A stretch of 64,000 bases of DNA from Prevotella sp. E13-27 (GCF_023217965.1 NZ_JALPSC010000001.1:1860001-1924000); one strand, 5' to 3'; counted from the first letter of the stretch, positions 20,456 through 30,181 are shown. The notes: generated from the sequence alone by a model not told the origin. Program-made: numbers and translations.

Positions 20456-23400
20456 ATGAGAAAACTATTCTTACTATTCTTTGCTGCCCTGGCTTTGACA
20501 GCCAGTGCTCAGCAACTCGCTTTCCCTGGCGCACAAGGGTGGGGACGCTTCGCCACTGGCGGACGTACCGGATCCGTATATCATGTCACCAACCTTAATG
20601 ACAGTGGTAGCGGCTCGCTCCGCGATGCTGTTAGTCAGCCCAACCGCATCGTTGTGTTCGATGTGTCTGGCGTCATCAGAATCAATTCGCGCATATCGTT
20701 TGCTAAGAACCTCTATGTGGCAGGTCAGACAGCTCCTGGTGAGGGTATCACCGTCTATGGCGATGGTGTCAGCTTCTCAGGCTCTGACAATATCATCGTG
20801 CGCTACATGCGTTTCCGTATGGGTGCCGTGGGTACCAAGGACAAGGATGCCGCAGGCATTGCCAATGGTCAGAACATGATATTCGACCACTGCTCTTTCT
20901 CTTGGGGACAGGATGAGAACTTCTCCATCAACTGGGACAACAAGGGCACTGCTCCACAGAACATCACCCTCATGAACTCCATTGTAGGACAGGGACTGAT
21001 GACCCACTCTGCAGGCGGACTCATGCAGGCTTCGAACATTACCCTTTACCGCATACTGCTTGTAGATAACTCTACGCGTAACTTCAAGGTTAAGGGCATT
21101 AACCAGTATGTTAACAATATCGTTTACAACTGGAAGAACTATGCTTACAACATGGGTGGCGACTCTGAAGGAACAAGCTATGTGAATATTGAGAATAACA
21201 TGTTCATCAACGGTCCTGCCGTTGGTGGCGATGCCCTCTCAGGTGGTAACTCTGACTTCCATTTCTATGGTGCAGACAACTGGCAGGACAAGAACCGCGA
21301 TGGCATCTATAACCCAACAGAGTTCACTGGCAATGGCGGTGGCGACCGTCAGTCTCAGCCCTATGACTATCCAGCTCTTGAAAAGTGGGCTGCCAACGAC
21401 CTCATTGAAAAACTGTTGCCCGAGGTGGGTGCTTCTCTGCCTTATCGCGACATTGCTGACTGCTACATGGTTGACGAGGTCCTGTCGTTTGGTAAGGAGG
21501 GTAAGCTGATAACCAACGAGAACGAGCTGCCCATCGGTTTGCCTACGTCATGGAGCTGGTTTGCAGGCACAAAATATACCGATACCGATGGCGACGGCAT
21601 GCCCGATGCATGGGAGAGTGCCAATGGCACTAACCCCAGTGCCAACGATGCTATGACCATTGCTTCCAATGGCTATGCCAACATTGAGAACTATATCAAC
21701 TCCATAACAAAGGATGACCGTCAGTTCTTCCTTCGTGCTCCTATGCTTCTCTCGCTGGCAGAATCGACCACCAACAGCCTCACTCTGAAGTGGGCCGACT
21801 ATACTGACAACGAGGAAGGCTTCATCGTTGAGTTGAAGAAAGACGGTGCCTTTGTCGAGGTAGGCCGCACAGCAGCCAATGCCACAAGTTTTGAAATAAG
21901 CAACTCTCAACTCTCAGCTCTCCGCTCGGCTTTGCCGCTTGGCTCGTCCAAGAACTTCCAGCTCTCTCCCGCCACCGCCTATCAGGTGCGTCTCTGCGCA
22001 TTCAGCGGCGACAATAAGTCGGCCTATACCTCTGAGCTTACCGTCAAGACACGTCCTGAGCAGGTGGGCATCATCGATGTGGAAACTTTCACTGGTACAG
22101 GTGAAGGCGAATGGCTCATCAATCCTGCTTCCGATCAGATTATAACCATCACTGAGGCTACGCCTAAGACAGCTGTCGTTGTCAAGAGCGATGCCAATGT
22201 TACCATCAACGGTGCTGGCTACATAAGCGGGGCGGCATCAATGAACAAGGCCGGTCAGGGCACCCTCGTCATTGCCTCTGACCAGCAGTATGAAGGTGCT
22301 ACCGTGCTGCATGAAGGCATCTACGAGTTCTCTACACTTAAGAACGGTGGCGTTGCCAGCGGACTGGGCAAGAGTCAGGAGTTTGCGCAGAACTGGATTA
22401 TGGATGGCGGTATCTACAAGTACACTGGTGCTTCAACCTCTACCGACCGCTCTGCAACGCTCTATAACGATACAGAGCTGAACATCGCTGAGAAAGCCTC
22501 TGTTGTTACTATGAATGGCAGCATTGAAGGCTCGGGCAACCTTGAGGTTGGCGGCTCAGGCACTATAGGCGTTAACACTCAGAACTTCTTCAAGTTCGAT
22601 GGCGACGTTGTGCTTAAAGGCGGTACGCTGAAACTCAATAGCAAGAACATCTCCGATGCCGGCATAGGCACTGCCTCAAAGCTCGTCATGGCAGGCGGCT
22701 CGTTCACCACCGTTGGAAAGAACGAGGCAAATGTAACCTATAACTTCCCCATCGTGGCAGAGGAGGGAACCACTTCGACACTCTATTTCGACCGTTGGAA
22801 CACCAACAAGTGTAACGTCAGTGGCACAGGCACCCTGCAATGGGGCGTGAACTACCTGCGCGAATATATCGAGGGCAACTGGGACAACTTCACTGGTAAG
22901 TTAATCATTACCAAGACTGGCAACTACGGCGACAACCGTCAGTTCGCCATTCGCAACAATGGTGGTATTAAGAATGCTACCATACAGCTGAAGAGCGGCA
23001 CAGCCATCAATGGTGGTAAGAACGCTGCAACCTACTATCTTGGCGGACTCTCTGGTGAGGCAGGCTCTTATCTCGCAGGCTTCAATGTTAAGGCTAAAGG
23101 CACAGGCACATGGATCGTAGGCGGTGCCAATACCGATGAGGTCTTTGCTGGTGTCATCAACAACAACGACCAGGCAGGCTCTCACCCAGGAACAACCACT
23201 ATAATTAAAGAGGGTAGTGGTGACTGGCGTCTTACTGGTACCAATGTATATAGTGGAACGACGACAGTCAATAAGGGTCGCCTCGTTGTCAACGGCACCC
23301 ACACCACAGGCGGTGCCTATACCATCAACAATGGCGGTACGCTCATGGGTAAAGGTACTGTTGGCTCTCGTGTCAATGTAAACAGCGGTGGTTCTGTCTC

Positions 23401-23887
23401 TGCTGGCGATACACTCATCGCCCTTAATGAGCTGAAGCTTAGTGGCGGTCTCACCGTGTCGAGCGGTGGCGAGGTGCACTTCCCCGTCAGATGGACAGGC
23501 AGCAGTGTTTTCACTAACCGCATAAAGGTTACAGGCGCTTTGACCATTAATGGAGGTACTCTTGTTATTGATATCAAGGACGATGCCGAGCTCCCTGCAG
23601 GCACAGTTCTAACTTTGTTCTCGTCACTGGGCACAGTCAGCGGTACTGGCTTCTCTGCCGTCGTTCCTGAGCGTCCTTCTGCTACTACAAAGTGGGATTT
23701 GAGCACTGTTCTTACCGATGGTAAGGTTCGCGTGGCGAACGATGAAACTGCTGTAGGACAGCTGAAGGCCGACGCAAACGCAAAGTCTTCTACCGTATAT
23801 GACCTGAAAGGTCGTAACCTCGGTACGGGTGATGCTCACCATAAAGGCATCGTCGTAAAAGACGGACGTAAGTATATCTCTAAATAA
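20456..23887 (+). CDS. Secreted pectate lyase (PL1-like) with autotransporter-type repeats
   Basis: 1143 residues. Signal peptide to about residue 18; a pectate-lyase beta-helix at about 20-330 (PGAQGWGRFATGGRTG, FDHCSFSWGQDENFSI, KGINQYVNNIVYNW); a calcium-type loop DTDGDGMPDAWE near 376; a fibronectin III-like domain at about 425-530; passenger-associated transport repeats at about 560-1080 (GTLVIASDQQYEGATVLHEG, NVYSGTTTVNKGRLVV); and a tail ending GIVVKDGRKYISK typical of type IX cargo in Prevotella. It probably cleaves homogalacturonan at the cell surface. The gene starts 48 bases after the preceding stop; the next gene follows by 15 bases. Confidence 0.87.
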   Translation: MRKLFLLFFAALALTASAQQLAFPGAQGWGRFATGGRTGSVYHVTNLNDSGSGSLRDAVSQPNRIVVFDVSGVIRINSRISFAKNLYVAGQTAPGEGITVYGDGVSFSGSDNIIVRYMRFRMGAVGTKDKDAAGIANGQNMIFDHCSFSWGQDENFSINWDNKGTAPQNITLMNSIVGQGLMTHSAGGLMQASNITLYRILLVDNSTRNFKVKGINQYVNNIVYNWKNYAYNMGGDSEGTSYVNIENNMFINGPAVGGDALSGGNSDFHFYGADNWQDKNRDGIYNPTEFTGNGGGDRQSQPYDYPALEKWAANDLIEKLLPEVGASLPYRDIADCYMVDEVLSFGKEGKLITNENELPIGLPTSWSWFAGTKYTDTDGDGMPDAWESANGTNPSANDAMTIASNGYANIENYINSITKDDRQFFLRAPMLLSLAESTTNSLTLKWADYTDNEEGFIVELKKDGAFVEVGRTAANATSFEISNSQLSALRSALPLGSSKNFQLSPATAYQVRLCAFSGDNKSAYTSELTVKTRPEQVGIIDVETFTGTGEGEWLINPASDQIITITEATPKTAVVVKSDANVTINGAGYISGAASMNKAGQGTLVIASDQQYEGATVLHEGIYEFSTLKNGGVASGLGKSQEFAQNWIMDGGIYKYTGASTSTDRSATLYNDTELNIAEKASVVTMNGSIEGSGNLEVGGSGTIGVNTQNFFKFDGDVVLKGGTLKLNSKNISDAGIGTASKLVMAGGSFTTVGKNEANVTYNFPIVAEEGTTSTLYFDRWNTNKCNVSGTGTLQWGVNYLREYIEGNWDNFTGKLIITKTGNYGDNRQFAIRNNGGIKNATIQLKSGTAINGGKNAATYYLGGLSGEAGSYLAGFNVKAKGTGTWIVGGANTDEVFAGVINNNDQAGSHPGTTTIIKEGSGDWRLTGTNVYSGTTTVNKGRLVVNGTHTTGGAYTINNGGTLMGKGTVGSRVNVNSGGSVSAGDTLIALNELKLSGGLTVSSGGEVHFPVRWTGSSVFTNRIKVTGALTINGGTLVIDIKDDAELPAGTVLTLFSSLGTVSGTGFSAVVPERPSATTKWDLSTVLTDGKVRVANDETAVGQLKADANAKSSTVYDLKGRNLGTGDAHHKGIVVKDGRKYISK

Positions 23888-23902
23888 AGTCTGTGTAGGA
23901 AT

Positions 23903-25243
23903 ATGGTCGTCGATTTCGTAAAATATGCTTTCGTTATAAGTAACTATCTTCGTGGCTATATAGCCTTGGTTATAGTGGCGTTTCTCGTTTGCTCCTTTCC
24001 CTGGGGTTCATACGGGTGGATGAGCTATTTCGACTTCCGTCGCATATCATACGAAGAAGGCATTAGCATGGCTATCGATACTATATCTCCTGAAGACTAT
24101 TCTATTCCACGGGCTACCTATGGCGAGCCAGACTTCAAGATACCTGCCGGTACTCCAATCCGTGTCTATGGCTTTTATCGCGATCTGCCTGAAAACTTCC
24201 AGTCGCGCCACTTGTTGGTAGAGACTCCCGACAGTTTCCGCACGGTGGTGTTTCGTCCAGGTGCTTATCCAGAAGTCATAATTAATGGTCATGATCGCGT
24301 TGACGATGTGTTGCTATTCCGTCAGATAGTCTATTCCGACGATGCTGAGAAGATGAAAGGCATGACGCTTGGCGAATTTGAGAAGCACATGGATGCCATG
24401 GCACGAAGTGTCTATCGTTTTACTTCCAATGGTGAAGAGTTTCTTGCTGCCGCATTCCCCGGCTTCGATTTTATGGGCGATAGCTGCTATTACAAGGGAC
24501 TCACCGCCGTGTTCAAAGACGGCAAACTTTTTGGGTGCACAGGTATGAGGAACGAGTCGCCAGCCTACTATCGTTGGGTGGCTAAGTTAGGCAACTATTG
24601 GATGTCACACTCTGTGGCCCATTATGCTCCAGGCTTCTATAAACCAACGAAAGGCTATGGCCCCTTCCGCAGTTGGAACTACATGTTCCGTTGGATGGCA
24701 CGTGGAGTGATGGGCATCTTCGATGTGCTTGCACCTCTTGTCATATTCCTCACCTTGTTCTTAGTGTTTTATTTCACGCTTTATCGTATTCAGGCTGTTC
24801 CCATCATTGCTGCAGAACTATTGCTGATTGTCGTAACTGGCGTATGCGATTACCTTTATTTGCTCTATACCATGGAGTTCAGTCCGAACCTGTTCTTCTT
24901 CCTGATATCAGGCATGATGGCATGGAACCTGTGTATGTCGCTGATGAGTTATACGCGTTGCCCGTCGTGTGGAGCTCTTGGAACACTTGAGGAAATAGGA
25001 GTCCGCGAGGGTTCTAAAACTAGCGTGTCCTTGGATACTCATCACAGTACTGACGAGGAAATAAGTACTGAGCGTGTGCATAATGTGTTAGTTCATAATA
25101 TATTGCGTAGGCACTACACCACCACACATCGTGCCGAAGGTCAAGACTATTATGTCATTATGCGTTGCACGAACTGTGGCCATACCTTCGAGAAAAAAGA
25201 GCATGTCACCACAAAGGTGCAGAGCACAACCAAAGAGGATTAG
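23903..25243 (+). CDS. Membrane protein with C-terminal zinc ribbon
   Basis: 446 residues. One N-terminal membrane helix (GYIALVIVAFLVCSFPW), an extracytoplasmic domain of about 230 residues, then three hydrophobic helices around 280-360, and a C-terminal zinc ribbon formed by CPSCG and CTNCG separated by about 65 polar residues. A homologue with the same layout is at 62913-64000. No function is known. It lies 15 bases after the pectate lyase and ends in a strong terminator. Confidence 0.75.
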   Translation: MVVDFVKYAFVISNYLRGYIALVIVAFLVCSFPWGSYGWMSYFDFRRISYEEGISMAIDTISPEDYSIPRATYGEPDFKIPAGTPIRVYGFYRDLPENFQSRHLLVETPDSFRTVVFRPGAYPEVIINGHDRVDDVLLFRQIVYSDDAEKMKGMTLGEFEKHMDAMARSVYRFTSNGEEFLAAAFPGFDFMGDSCYYKGLTAVFKDGKLFGCTGMRNESPAYYRWVAKLGNYWMSHSVAHYAPGFYKPTKGYGPFRSWNYMFRWMARGVMGIFDVLAPLVIFLTLFLVFYFTLYRIQAVPIIAAELLLIVVTGVCDYLYLLYTMEFSPNLFFFLISGMMAWNLCMSLMSYTRCPSCGALGTLEEIGVREGSKTSVSLDTHHSTDEEISTERVHNVLVHNILRRHYTTTHRAEGQDYYVIMRCTNCGHTFEKKEHVTTKVQSTTKED

Positions 25244-25255
25244 CGATATGTGAAG

Positions 25256-25300
25256 TGAACCTCAGAAGTTAACCAAAATACTTCTGAGGTTCATTTTTTT
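25256..25300 (+). terminator. Intrinsic terminator
   Basis: TGAACCTCAGAAGT (from 25256) pairs perfectly with ACTTCTGAGGTTCA (to 25293), followed by seven T residues. Confidence 0.93.
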
Positions 25301-25362
25301 GATATACAAAATGGGAAATCTGACATTATCAACTCAGAATAATAAATTTTTCTTGAAATGGC

Positions 25363-25392
25363 TTGTGGTTTGCTGAAAAATTATTACATTTG
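25363..25392 (+). promoter_or_regulatory. Promoter of the beta-helix operon
   Basis: TACATTTG (25385-25392) with TTG (25363-25365), 19 bases upstream. A leader of about 95 bases precedes ATG 25493. Confidence 0.65.
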
Positions 25393-25492
25393 CACCGTTA
25401 TCATTCCAGTACTAACATTATTTTAAATCTGCGGCAATCACCTACTTGACCTGTTTGAATTCTAAAACTATAACATCAAAAAACGAATAATT

Positions 25493-26437
25493 ATGAAAAG
25501 ACTACTTATCCTAACAGCAGTACTTGTGTCAATGGTTTCAGCACAAGCTACAGTATTACGAGTAAACAATATCGAAGGTATTGATGCACCTTACAAAACA
25601 ATTGATGCAGCATTGCTTGATGCAGTAAGCGGTGATACAATCATGGTGGAAGGCTCACCTACTTCTTATGGAACAATTACCATCGAGAAATCTATAACGA
25701 TGATTGGCTCTGGTTATTGGCAGGTGAAAAATGGTATTATGGCTGAGGGAGCCAACGCAACCTTCACAAATAACGTTATTGTAAAAGTACCCAATGTGAC
25801 CATTCATGGGATTGATATGGGGTATCTTTATTTATATGATGACAATTGTGTGGTGACAAGATGTAAATTAAGCGGTATATATTATAATGTTGAAAAGGAT
25901 GGTTCAACTATTGTAAAGTCATCTGATAATAGTGTGATTAGTCAATGCGTCATTCGTGGGAAAATTACTGTTTACGGAGGTACTTCAAATAGAACATCTG
26001 GTCATCAGATAACAAATAATATATTCAATGGGGATACGCAGGTAGAAAACCCGACCGCAGAAATTATACAGCTGGATAACAGTTATATTGCCTACAACAC
26101 ATTTCGCGGTAAACTTGCTTTTGGTTCTTGCAGTGCAACTAGTGTAGAATATAATTTATGGAGCGAAGAACCTTCGTCATCATCATCAAATAGCGTAGGA
26201 ACCAATCAAATCCATAATTTCGGCAAACTACTCACCAAAGACTCTACCGACAAGGACTTCTATGAGCATGAGGGCACTTTGGATTTAAGAGATACGTTTG
26301 GTGCTTTTGCTGGCGACAATCCCTATGTGATATCGGGCATTCCTACTGGTCCGGTGATTACGGACATTGAGATGCCGACCACAGTTGAGAAAGGTAGCAA
26401 ACTGAATGTAACCCTTAAAGTAGCCGTTTCAAAATGA
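25493..26437 (+). CDS. Secreted right-handed beta-helix protein
   Basis: 314 residues with a signal peptide ending SAQA (about residue 19). The N-terminal part (PYKTIDAALLDAVSGDTIMVEGS) and the later N/V/I-rich rungs (NVTIHGIDM, DNSVISQCVIRGKITVYG, HQITNNIFNG) are typical of pectate-lyase-superfamily beta-helices. No catalytic residues can be assigned. It lacks a C-terminal sorting tail; the tail is found on the overlapping downstream gene. Confidence 0.75.
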   Translation: MKRLLILTAVLVSMVSAQATVLRVNNIEGIDAPYKTIDAALLDAVSGDTIMVEGSPTSYGTITIEKSITMIGSGYWQVKNGIMAEGANATFTNNVIVKVPNVTIHGIDMGYLYLYDDNCVVTRCKLSGIYYNVEKDGSTIVKSSDNSVISQCVIRGKITVYGGTSNRTSGHQITNNIFNGDTQVENPTAEIIQLDNSYIAYNTFRGKLAFGSCSATSVEYNLWSEEPSSSSSNSVGTNQIHNFGKLLTKDSTDKDFYEHEGTLDLRDTFGAFAGDNPYVISGIPTGPVITDIEMPTTVEKGSKLNVTLKVAVSK

Positions 26438-27282
26438 GAAAATCTGTATTAATATTTATGTTGCTCTTTGCGAGTATAGCCACATGGGCTCAGGGAGACG
26501 TGGTGCGAGCTGAATATTTCCTCGATACCGACCCTGGTCATGGCAAGGCGCAAAGCGTGGAATGCCGTCAGGTGGGCGAAAACCAGTTGGTCTTTGACTT
26601 GGGTCAGGCTGCTGCGGGTGCCCATATATTGTTCATCAGAACACAAGACTCTCAGGGACGATGGTCAACAACGATATCGCGCCCCTTATATGTGATTTCT
26701 CTCAAGGGAAGGAATGTGGCGCGTGCAGAGTATTTTCTCGATACAGACCCAGGTTATGGCAAGGCGCGGAGCGTGGAATGCAATCAGGTGGGCGAGAACC
26801 AGTTGGTATTTGATCTGAGCCAGGCTGCTGTGGGTGCCCATATATTGTTCATCAGAACACAAGATACGCTGGGCCGATGGTCAACAGCGATGTCGCGACC
26901 GCTTTATGTGTGTCCTCTTGAGGGTATTGCTCAAGTGGAGTATTTCATCGACGATGCAGATCCGGGTGTAGGCAAGGCTACTCAGGTGGTAGTATCCGAT
27001 CCGAAAGCAGAAACCATTCCTTTTGTAATTGATATTGATGCTTTGTCAGAAGGCGACCATCAGTTGTCTGTACGCGTAAAGTCGCATAGCGGCACTTGGT
27101 CGATGTTAACCACTCAATCCTTTAATATAACCATATGTACAGGTATTCGTACTATAGTTTTCAACGATTCTGCACCTGCCAAACGATATAACTTGAGAGG
27201 ACAGAGTGCCAATAATGGTACACCTCATAGCGAAATATACATCCAAAATGGGAAAAAATATTTTGATAAAAATAAAAAATAA
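26434..27282 (+). CDS. Secreted tandem-repeat protein with type IX-like tail
   Basis: 282 residues, signal peptide to about AQG (residue 21). Three copies of a roughly 72-residue domain starting (R)AEYFLDTDPG at residues 25, 97 and 167; the first two are nearly identical in protein and DNA, the third is diverged. The C-terminal segment (RYNLRGQS...IYIQNGKKYF) resembles a Prevotella type IX sorting tail. It overlaps the upstream stop by four bases (ATGA), indicating translational coupling, but has its own signal peptide, so the pair is not a broken single gene. Confidence 0.75.
   Translation: MRKSVLIFMLLFASIATWAQGDVVRAEYFLDTDPGHGKAQSVECRQVGENQLVFDLGQAAAGAHILFIRTQDSQGRWSTTISRPLYVISLKGRNVARAEYFLDTDPGYGKARSVECNQVGENQLVFDLSQAAVGAHILFIRTQDTLGRWSTAMSRPLYVCPLEGIAQVEYFIDDADPGVGKATQVVVSDPKAETIPFVIDIDALSEGDHQLSVRVKSHSGTWSMLTTQSFNITICTGIRTIVFNDSAPAKRYNLRGQSANNGTPHSEIYIQNGKKYFDKNKK
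26506..26931 (+). repeat. Two near-identical 216-base coding repeats
   Basis: Units at 26506-26721 and 26722-26931 share long identical runs, including the codons for GAHILFIRTQD. They encode the first two domains of the repeat protein and point to recent duplication. Confidence 0.75.
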
Positions 27283-27392
27283 AATATTAGTGTCCTATCA
27301 TCTCCGCTAGGTTTTTATTTGTTGGCTTATGTAAGTTATGACTTTGGATTATTATGAAGTAAGTATTGTTTAACCTTTTCCCCCAAAAAACA

Positions 27393-27983
27393 ATGAAAAG
27401 ATTTTCGAAATGGACATTTCTATTAATGATAACTATCGTGAGCCTTGGCTTAATTTCATGTAGTAACGACGATGATGGAAACAAAGAATCGTATAGCTAT
27501 GTGAACTATGGTTACACAGGTACAGTAAAATTGACTTTCCACATAATCCCAGGTACTGAAACAGCTACTGATACCAATAGCGGGGTTATTGTTGATAGTA
27601 TTGTAGTAAATGAAAAATCAAGTAATAATACCCGAATTGCATTATTCAATCCTGTCTTGCTAAAAAGCAAGTCGTTAAATGATACGATTAGTTTACAACA
27701 ATATGTGATAATGCCACCAGCGGAGTCTTATTCTTGCCTGATGTACATGTCTAGTTCCCTTAGGATTTCGTATGGTAGCGAAGAACTAAAAACAATTAAT
27801 TCAAAAATAGAAGTTTTGTTGAGACCATTCAATAATGGATTTGTTGCAGGAATGAGCTACGATGTATATATTAAGATATACGGCATAGAAGAAGTTGTGT
27901 GTAATGTGACTCCAGAAGTTTGGACAGATTCAAAAAATGAGCCTAAAGGGGGGCCGCTGACTCAGGGTGTGTCAGTTCCATAG
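27393..27983 (+). CDS. Lipoprotein of unknown function
   Basis: 196 residues. Lipoprotein signal with LISC followed by SNDDDG, the acidic patch that directs Bacteroidota lipoproteins to the cell surface. The mature part is beta-rich with no recognised domain. The start is ATG 27393, directly before a standard signal peptide. Its last 12 bases overlap the end of the convergent nuclease gene. Confidence 0.75.
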   Translation: MKRFSKWTFLLMITIVSLGLISCSNDDDGNKESYSYVNYGYTGTVKLTFHIIPGTETATDTNSGVIVDSIVVNEKSSNNTRIALFNPVLLKSKSLNDTISLQQYVIMPPAESYSCLMYMSSSLRISYGSEELKTINSKIEVLLRPFNNGFVAGMSYDVYIKIYGIEEVVCNVTPEVWTDSKNEPKGGPLTQGVSVP

Positions 27984-28832
27984 GTTCATGTTCACCTCTG
28001 CTTCCACTTTTTCTTCTATATCATCAGGCAATGCGGTGAAGAAGTCTATGCCAGTGATTCGCTCCACCTGATTGACAGAGTTGTAATACAGGTCTTTCTT
28101 TTTGTTGCCTTCGGTGTTCCTTACAATGACGCCAAAGGCCTTGGGCTTACCATTCATGCAAAGCACCACTTTGAAGAATGCCTCAGGCACCACAACCTTG
28201 TTCTTTCCAATTGTCTCGTGCTCTTTGTTTGTGAACACCGGTCCGCAGACTATGTATATGTCTCCATACTCCTTAGCCCATTGTCGGCAGTCCATCTCAA
28301 GGCTGTTCCATAGCCCGCTGTTCAGCTTTGAGTTCTGTGGACAGATGTTCGTCAGCAGAAACGTCTCTTTCATTGCCTGTTCGTCCCACTTGTTGTCGCC
28401 AGCAGGACACATGTGTCCTCTTGACCATCCACTCTTCTTATAATCTTCCAGCGTGGCCCTGGGCTCTGGCACCTCTTTGTCCTCTTTGAACCCATTGCTT
28501 CTCTCTATCTGGCCGTCAGCATGAGCAGCAGTCAGATGCCATGCCACCCAGTTCGGCTGCAGCGTCTCCTTGTTGTATGACACCACATAGCTCTTCCTCC
28601 TCAGTATCATCTCAGGTTTGTCATTCAGCGCAGCCGGCATCATGATACTCTCGTCCTGTGCCTCGCTGCCATTAAGAGCTGCGGTGGTGTTTTGTGTGGC
28701 GTCGTCATAGACCTCCTCTGTGTTTCCGTTCCAGTTCTTTGCCAGCGTTAGTAGCGTCAGTCCGAACACCAGCACCGCTGTCACTATGAGCGAGTAGCCA
28801 CTTCTCTTATTTTTCTTTTTCCTTTTCATCAT
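27972..28832 (-). CDS. Membrane-anchored DNA/RNA non-specific endonuclease
   Basis: 286 residues. A basic N-terminus and one membrane helix (GYSLIVTAVLVFGLTLLTLA) anchor the protein. The catalytic domain has the NUC1-type motif SRGHMCPAGDNKW (D-R-G-H in most members; here S-R-G-H, with the catalytic histidine kept), then NICPQNSKLNSGLWN with the metal-binding asparagine. It probably degrades nucleic acid outside the inner membrane. A TACTTTTA -7-like box is at 28850-28857. Confidence 0.88.
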   Translation of the reverse strand: MMKRKKKNKRSGYSLIVTAVLVFGLTLLTLAKNWNGNTEEVYDDATQNTTAALNGSEAQDESIMMPAALNDKPEMILRRKSYVVSYNKETLQPNWVAWHLTAAHADGQIERSNGFKEDKEVPEPRATLEDYKKSGWSRGHMCPAGDNKWDEQAMKETFLLTNICPQNSKLNSGLWNSLEMDCRQWAKEYGDIYIVCGPVFTNKEHETIGKNKVVVPEAFFKVVLCMNGKPKAFGVIVRNTEGNKKKDLYYNSVNQVERITGIDFFTALPDDIEEKVEAEVNMNLWN

Positions 28833-28857
28833 CGTTTCCGTTTTCGGCTGTAAAAGT

Positions 28858-29886
28858 ACAAAAAAATGTTCATCTGCAAAACTGAAAATTTAGATTGTTT
28901 TAAAAAATAGAAAAAACCTCACTCCTTAAACAATATTTTTTGCCCCTGTTATTCTGTCTAAACTATGCTGAAGTATAGTCAGGGCTATGGCTTAGTATAG
29001 TCAGAACTATGCTGCACCAGCGTCTAAGCTGTACCACAGTTTAGTCTAAACAACGCCATAGCGTAGTCAGTACTACACCATAGCTCAATCAGAGTCGTAA
29101 CATGTTTGACGAGAATCTTCAAAAATCAGGCTAACTTTTTGCAGATTTGCAGGTTTTGCAAAAAAAAACCTCATCCCTCCCATAATCGTTGGAAACGCCT
29201 TTGTATAAAGGGTTTGAGCACGGGAGGGAATTTTTTTCATCCCTCCCATAACCCTCCCATATCTCCATGATACCTTCAAAGATGATGTTCCTCCTGTTTT
29301 TTAGATTGTGATAACAATCGATGTTTTTGCTCACTTCAGTATGTGATGTCTCTGAAGAGACAAAGATGCGATGCGGATATTTTTATCTGGGTGCTTGCAC
29401 ACAAGGAATAATATTCACCTCGTATCTTGTAAGGATTGAAAGTCCGACACATACTTAAGTGAGGGTATTTAAGGTTTTTGTCCTTTTGGGAGGGATGGGG
29501 TGGAGATGAAGGGAGGGATGAAGGGAGAGATGAAAATCGAAGAATCCCTTTGTTTAAAGGGCTCAGCACCATCCGACGGGAGGGATGGGGCACTTTTCGT
29601 TTATAGTCAACAAAATCAGAACACGAAACAAAACTGTTCGATGTTCATCAATAAGAAGCGCTTATTTTTCAACACGCTTTACTTTCAAGAACGTTCCCTT
29701 ACTGGGAACTCAGCGCTCCCTATTTGGGAACCTACAGAAGATAGCACTACAATATCCGAAGCAGACTGTAATGCTTGTTCAAACTCTATGAAAAATGACG
29801 ATTATGAAATAGTTGAACAATTTCTTGGAAAAGACAAAAAAGACTTTTGTAAATTTGCAGCATCATAACTCAAAAAGATTCAATGA
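28858..29886. other. Gene-poor repeat-rich region
   Basis: No credible gene before 29887. Positions 28964-29095 carry degenerate direct repeats of the type CTATGCTGAAGTATAGTC. Positions 29170-29266 and 29488-29591 carry CATCCCTCCC-type repeats in opposite orientation, each with a small hairpin (CCTTT-GTAT-AAAGG and CCCTTT-GTTT-AAAGGG) followed by a similar GAGCA/CAGCA...CGGGAGGGA motif. Open frames here are low-complexity by-products. Confidence 0.6.
29850..29857 (+). promoter_or_regulatory. -7 element upstream of the 49-residue gene
   Basis: TAAATTTG, with a CTTG 22 bases upstream; 29 bases before ATG 29887. Confidence 0.4.
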
Positions 29887-30036
29887 ATGAAAATCATACT
29901 GAACGATTACCACAAGAAGGTGAATGCGGAAATGAGGAAGAGTATGGCATTTTGGAAAGAGCATCCGCTTTCGCGCACCGAGTCCTTGAGGAGGTTGAAG
30001 CTCTTACGGGAACAACGGCTTGCCGCTCGACTTTAG
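29887..30036 (+). CDS. Small basic protein, 49 residues
   Basis: ATG 29887 to TAG 30034-30036 encodes MKIILNDYHKKVNAEMRKSM followed by AFWKEHPLSRTESLRRLKLL and REQRLAARL. The composition is protein-like, strongly basic and helix-forming, and unlike the flanking low-complexity sequence. A -7 box lies just upstream. No family is recognised; it may be a small conserved Bacteroidales protein or a fragment. Confidence 0.45.
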   Translation: MKIILNDYHKKVNAEMRKSMAFWKEHPLSRTESLRRLKLLREQRLAARL

Positions 30037-30130
30037 TCGCTTGCTACCAAAGGGACGCAAGAAGTCTGTCCAACCTAAATTCCACAGCACTTTAGTTTAT
30101 TTATTTTTCTAAGTTCCTGAGCAACAAAAA

Positions 30131-30181
30131 GTTCATGCTGTGTCAAGCGGCAGAGCCGAGCGGCCCAGAATTTTGCCATGT
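30131..30181. repeat. Left copy of a 50-bp direct repeat flanking the peptidase island
   Basis: The sequence from GTTC(A)TGCTGTGTCAAG through CGGCAGAGCCG to AGAATTTTGC(C)ATGT recurs at 36982-37032 in the same orientation with two mismatches. It contains a CGGC-AGA-GCCG hairpin. Confidence 0.85.

Noticed and set aside
25493-27282. A single gene split by a frameshift
   Set aside because: The downstream frame has its own complete signal peptide and the overlap is a normal ATGA junction.
29500-29868. A 122-codon open frame on the plus strand
   Set aside because: It runs through GGGAGGGATG repeats and shows no protein-like composition.
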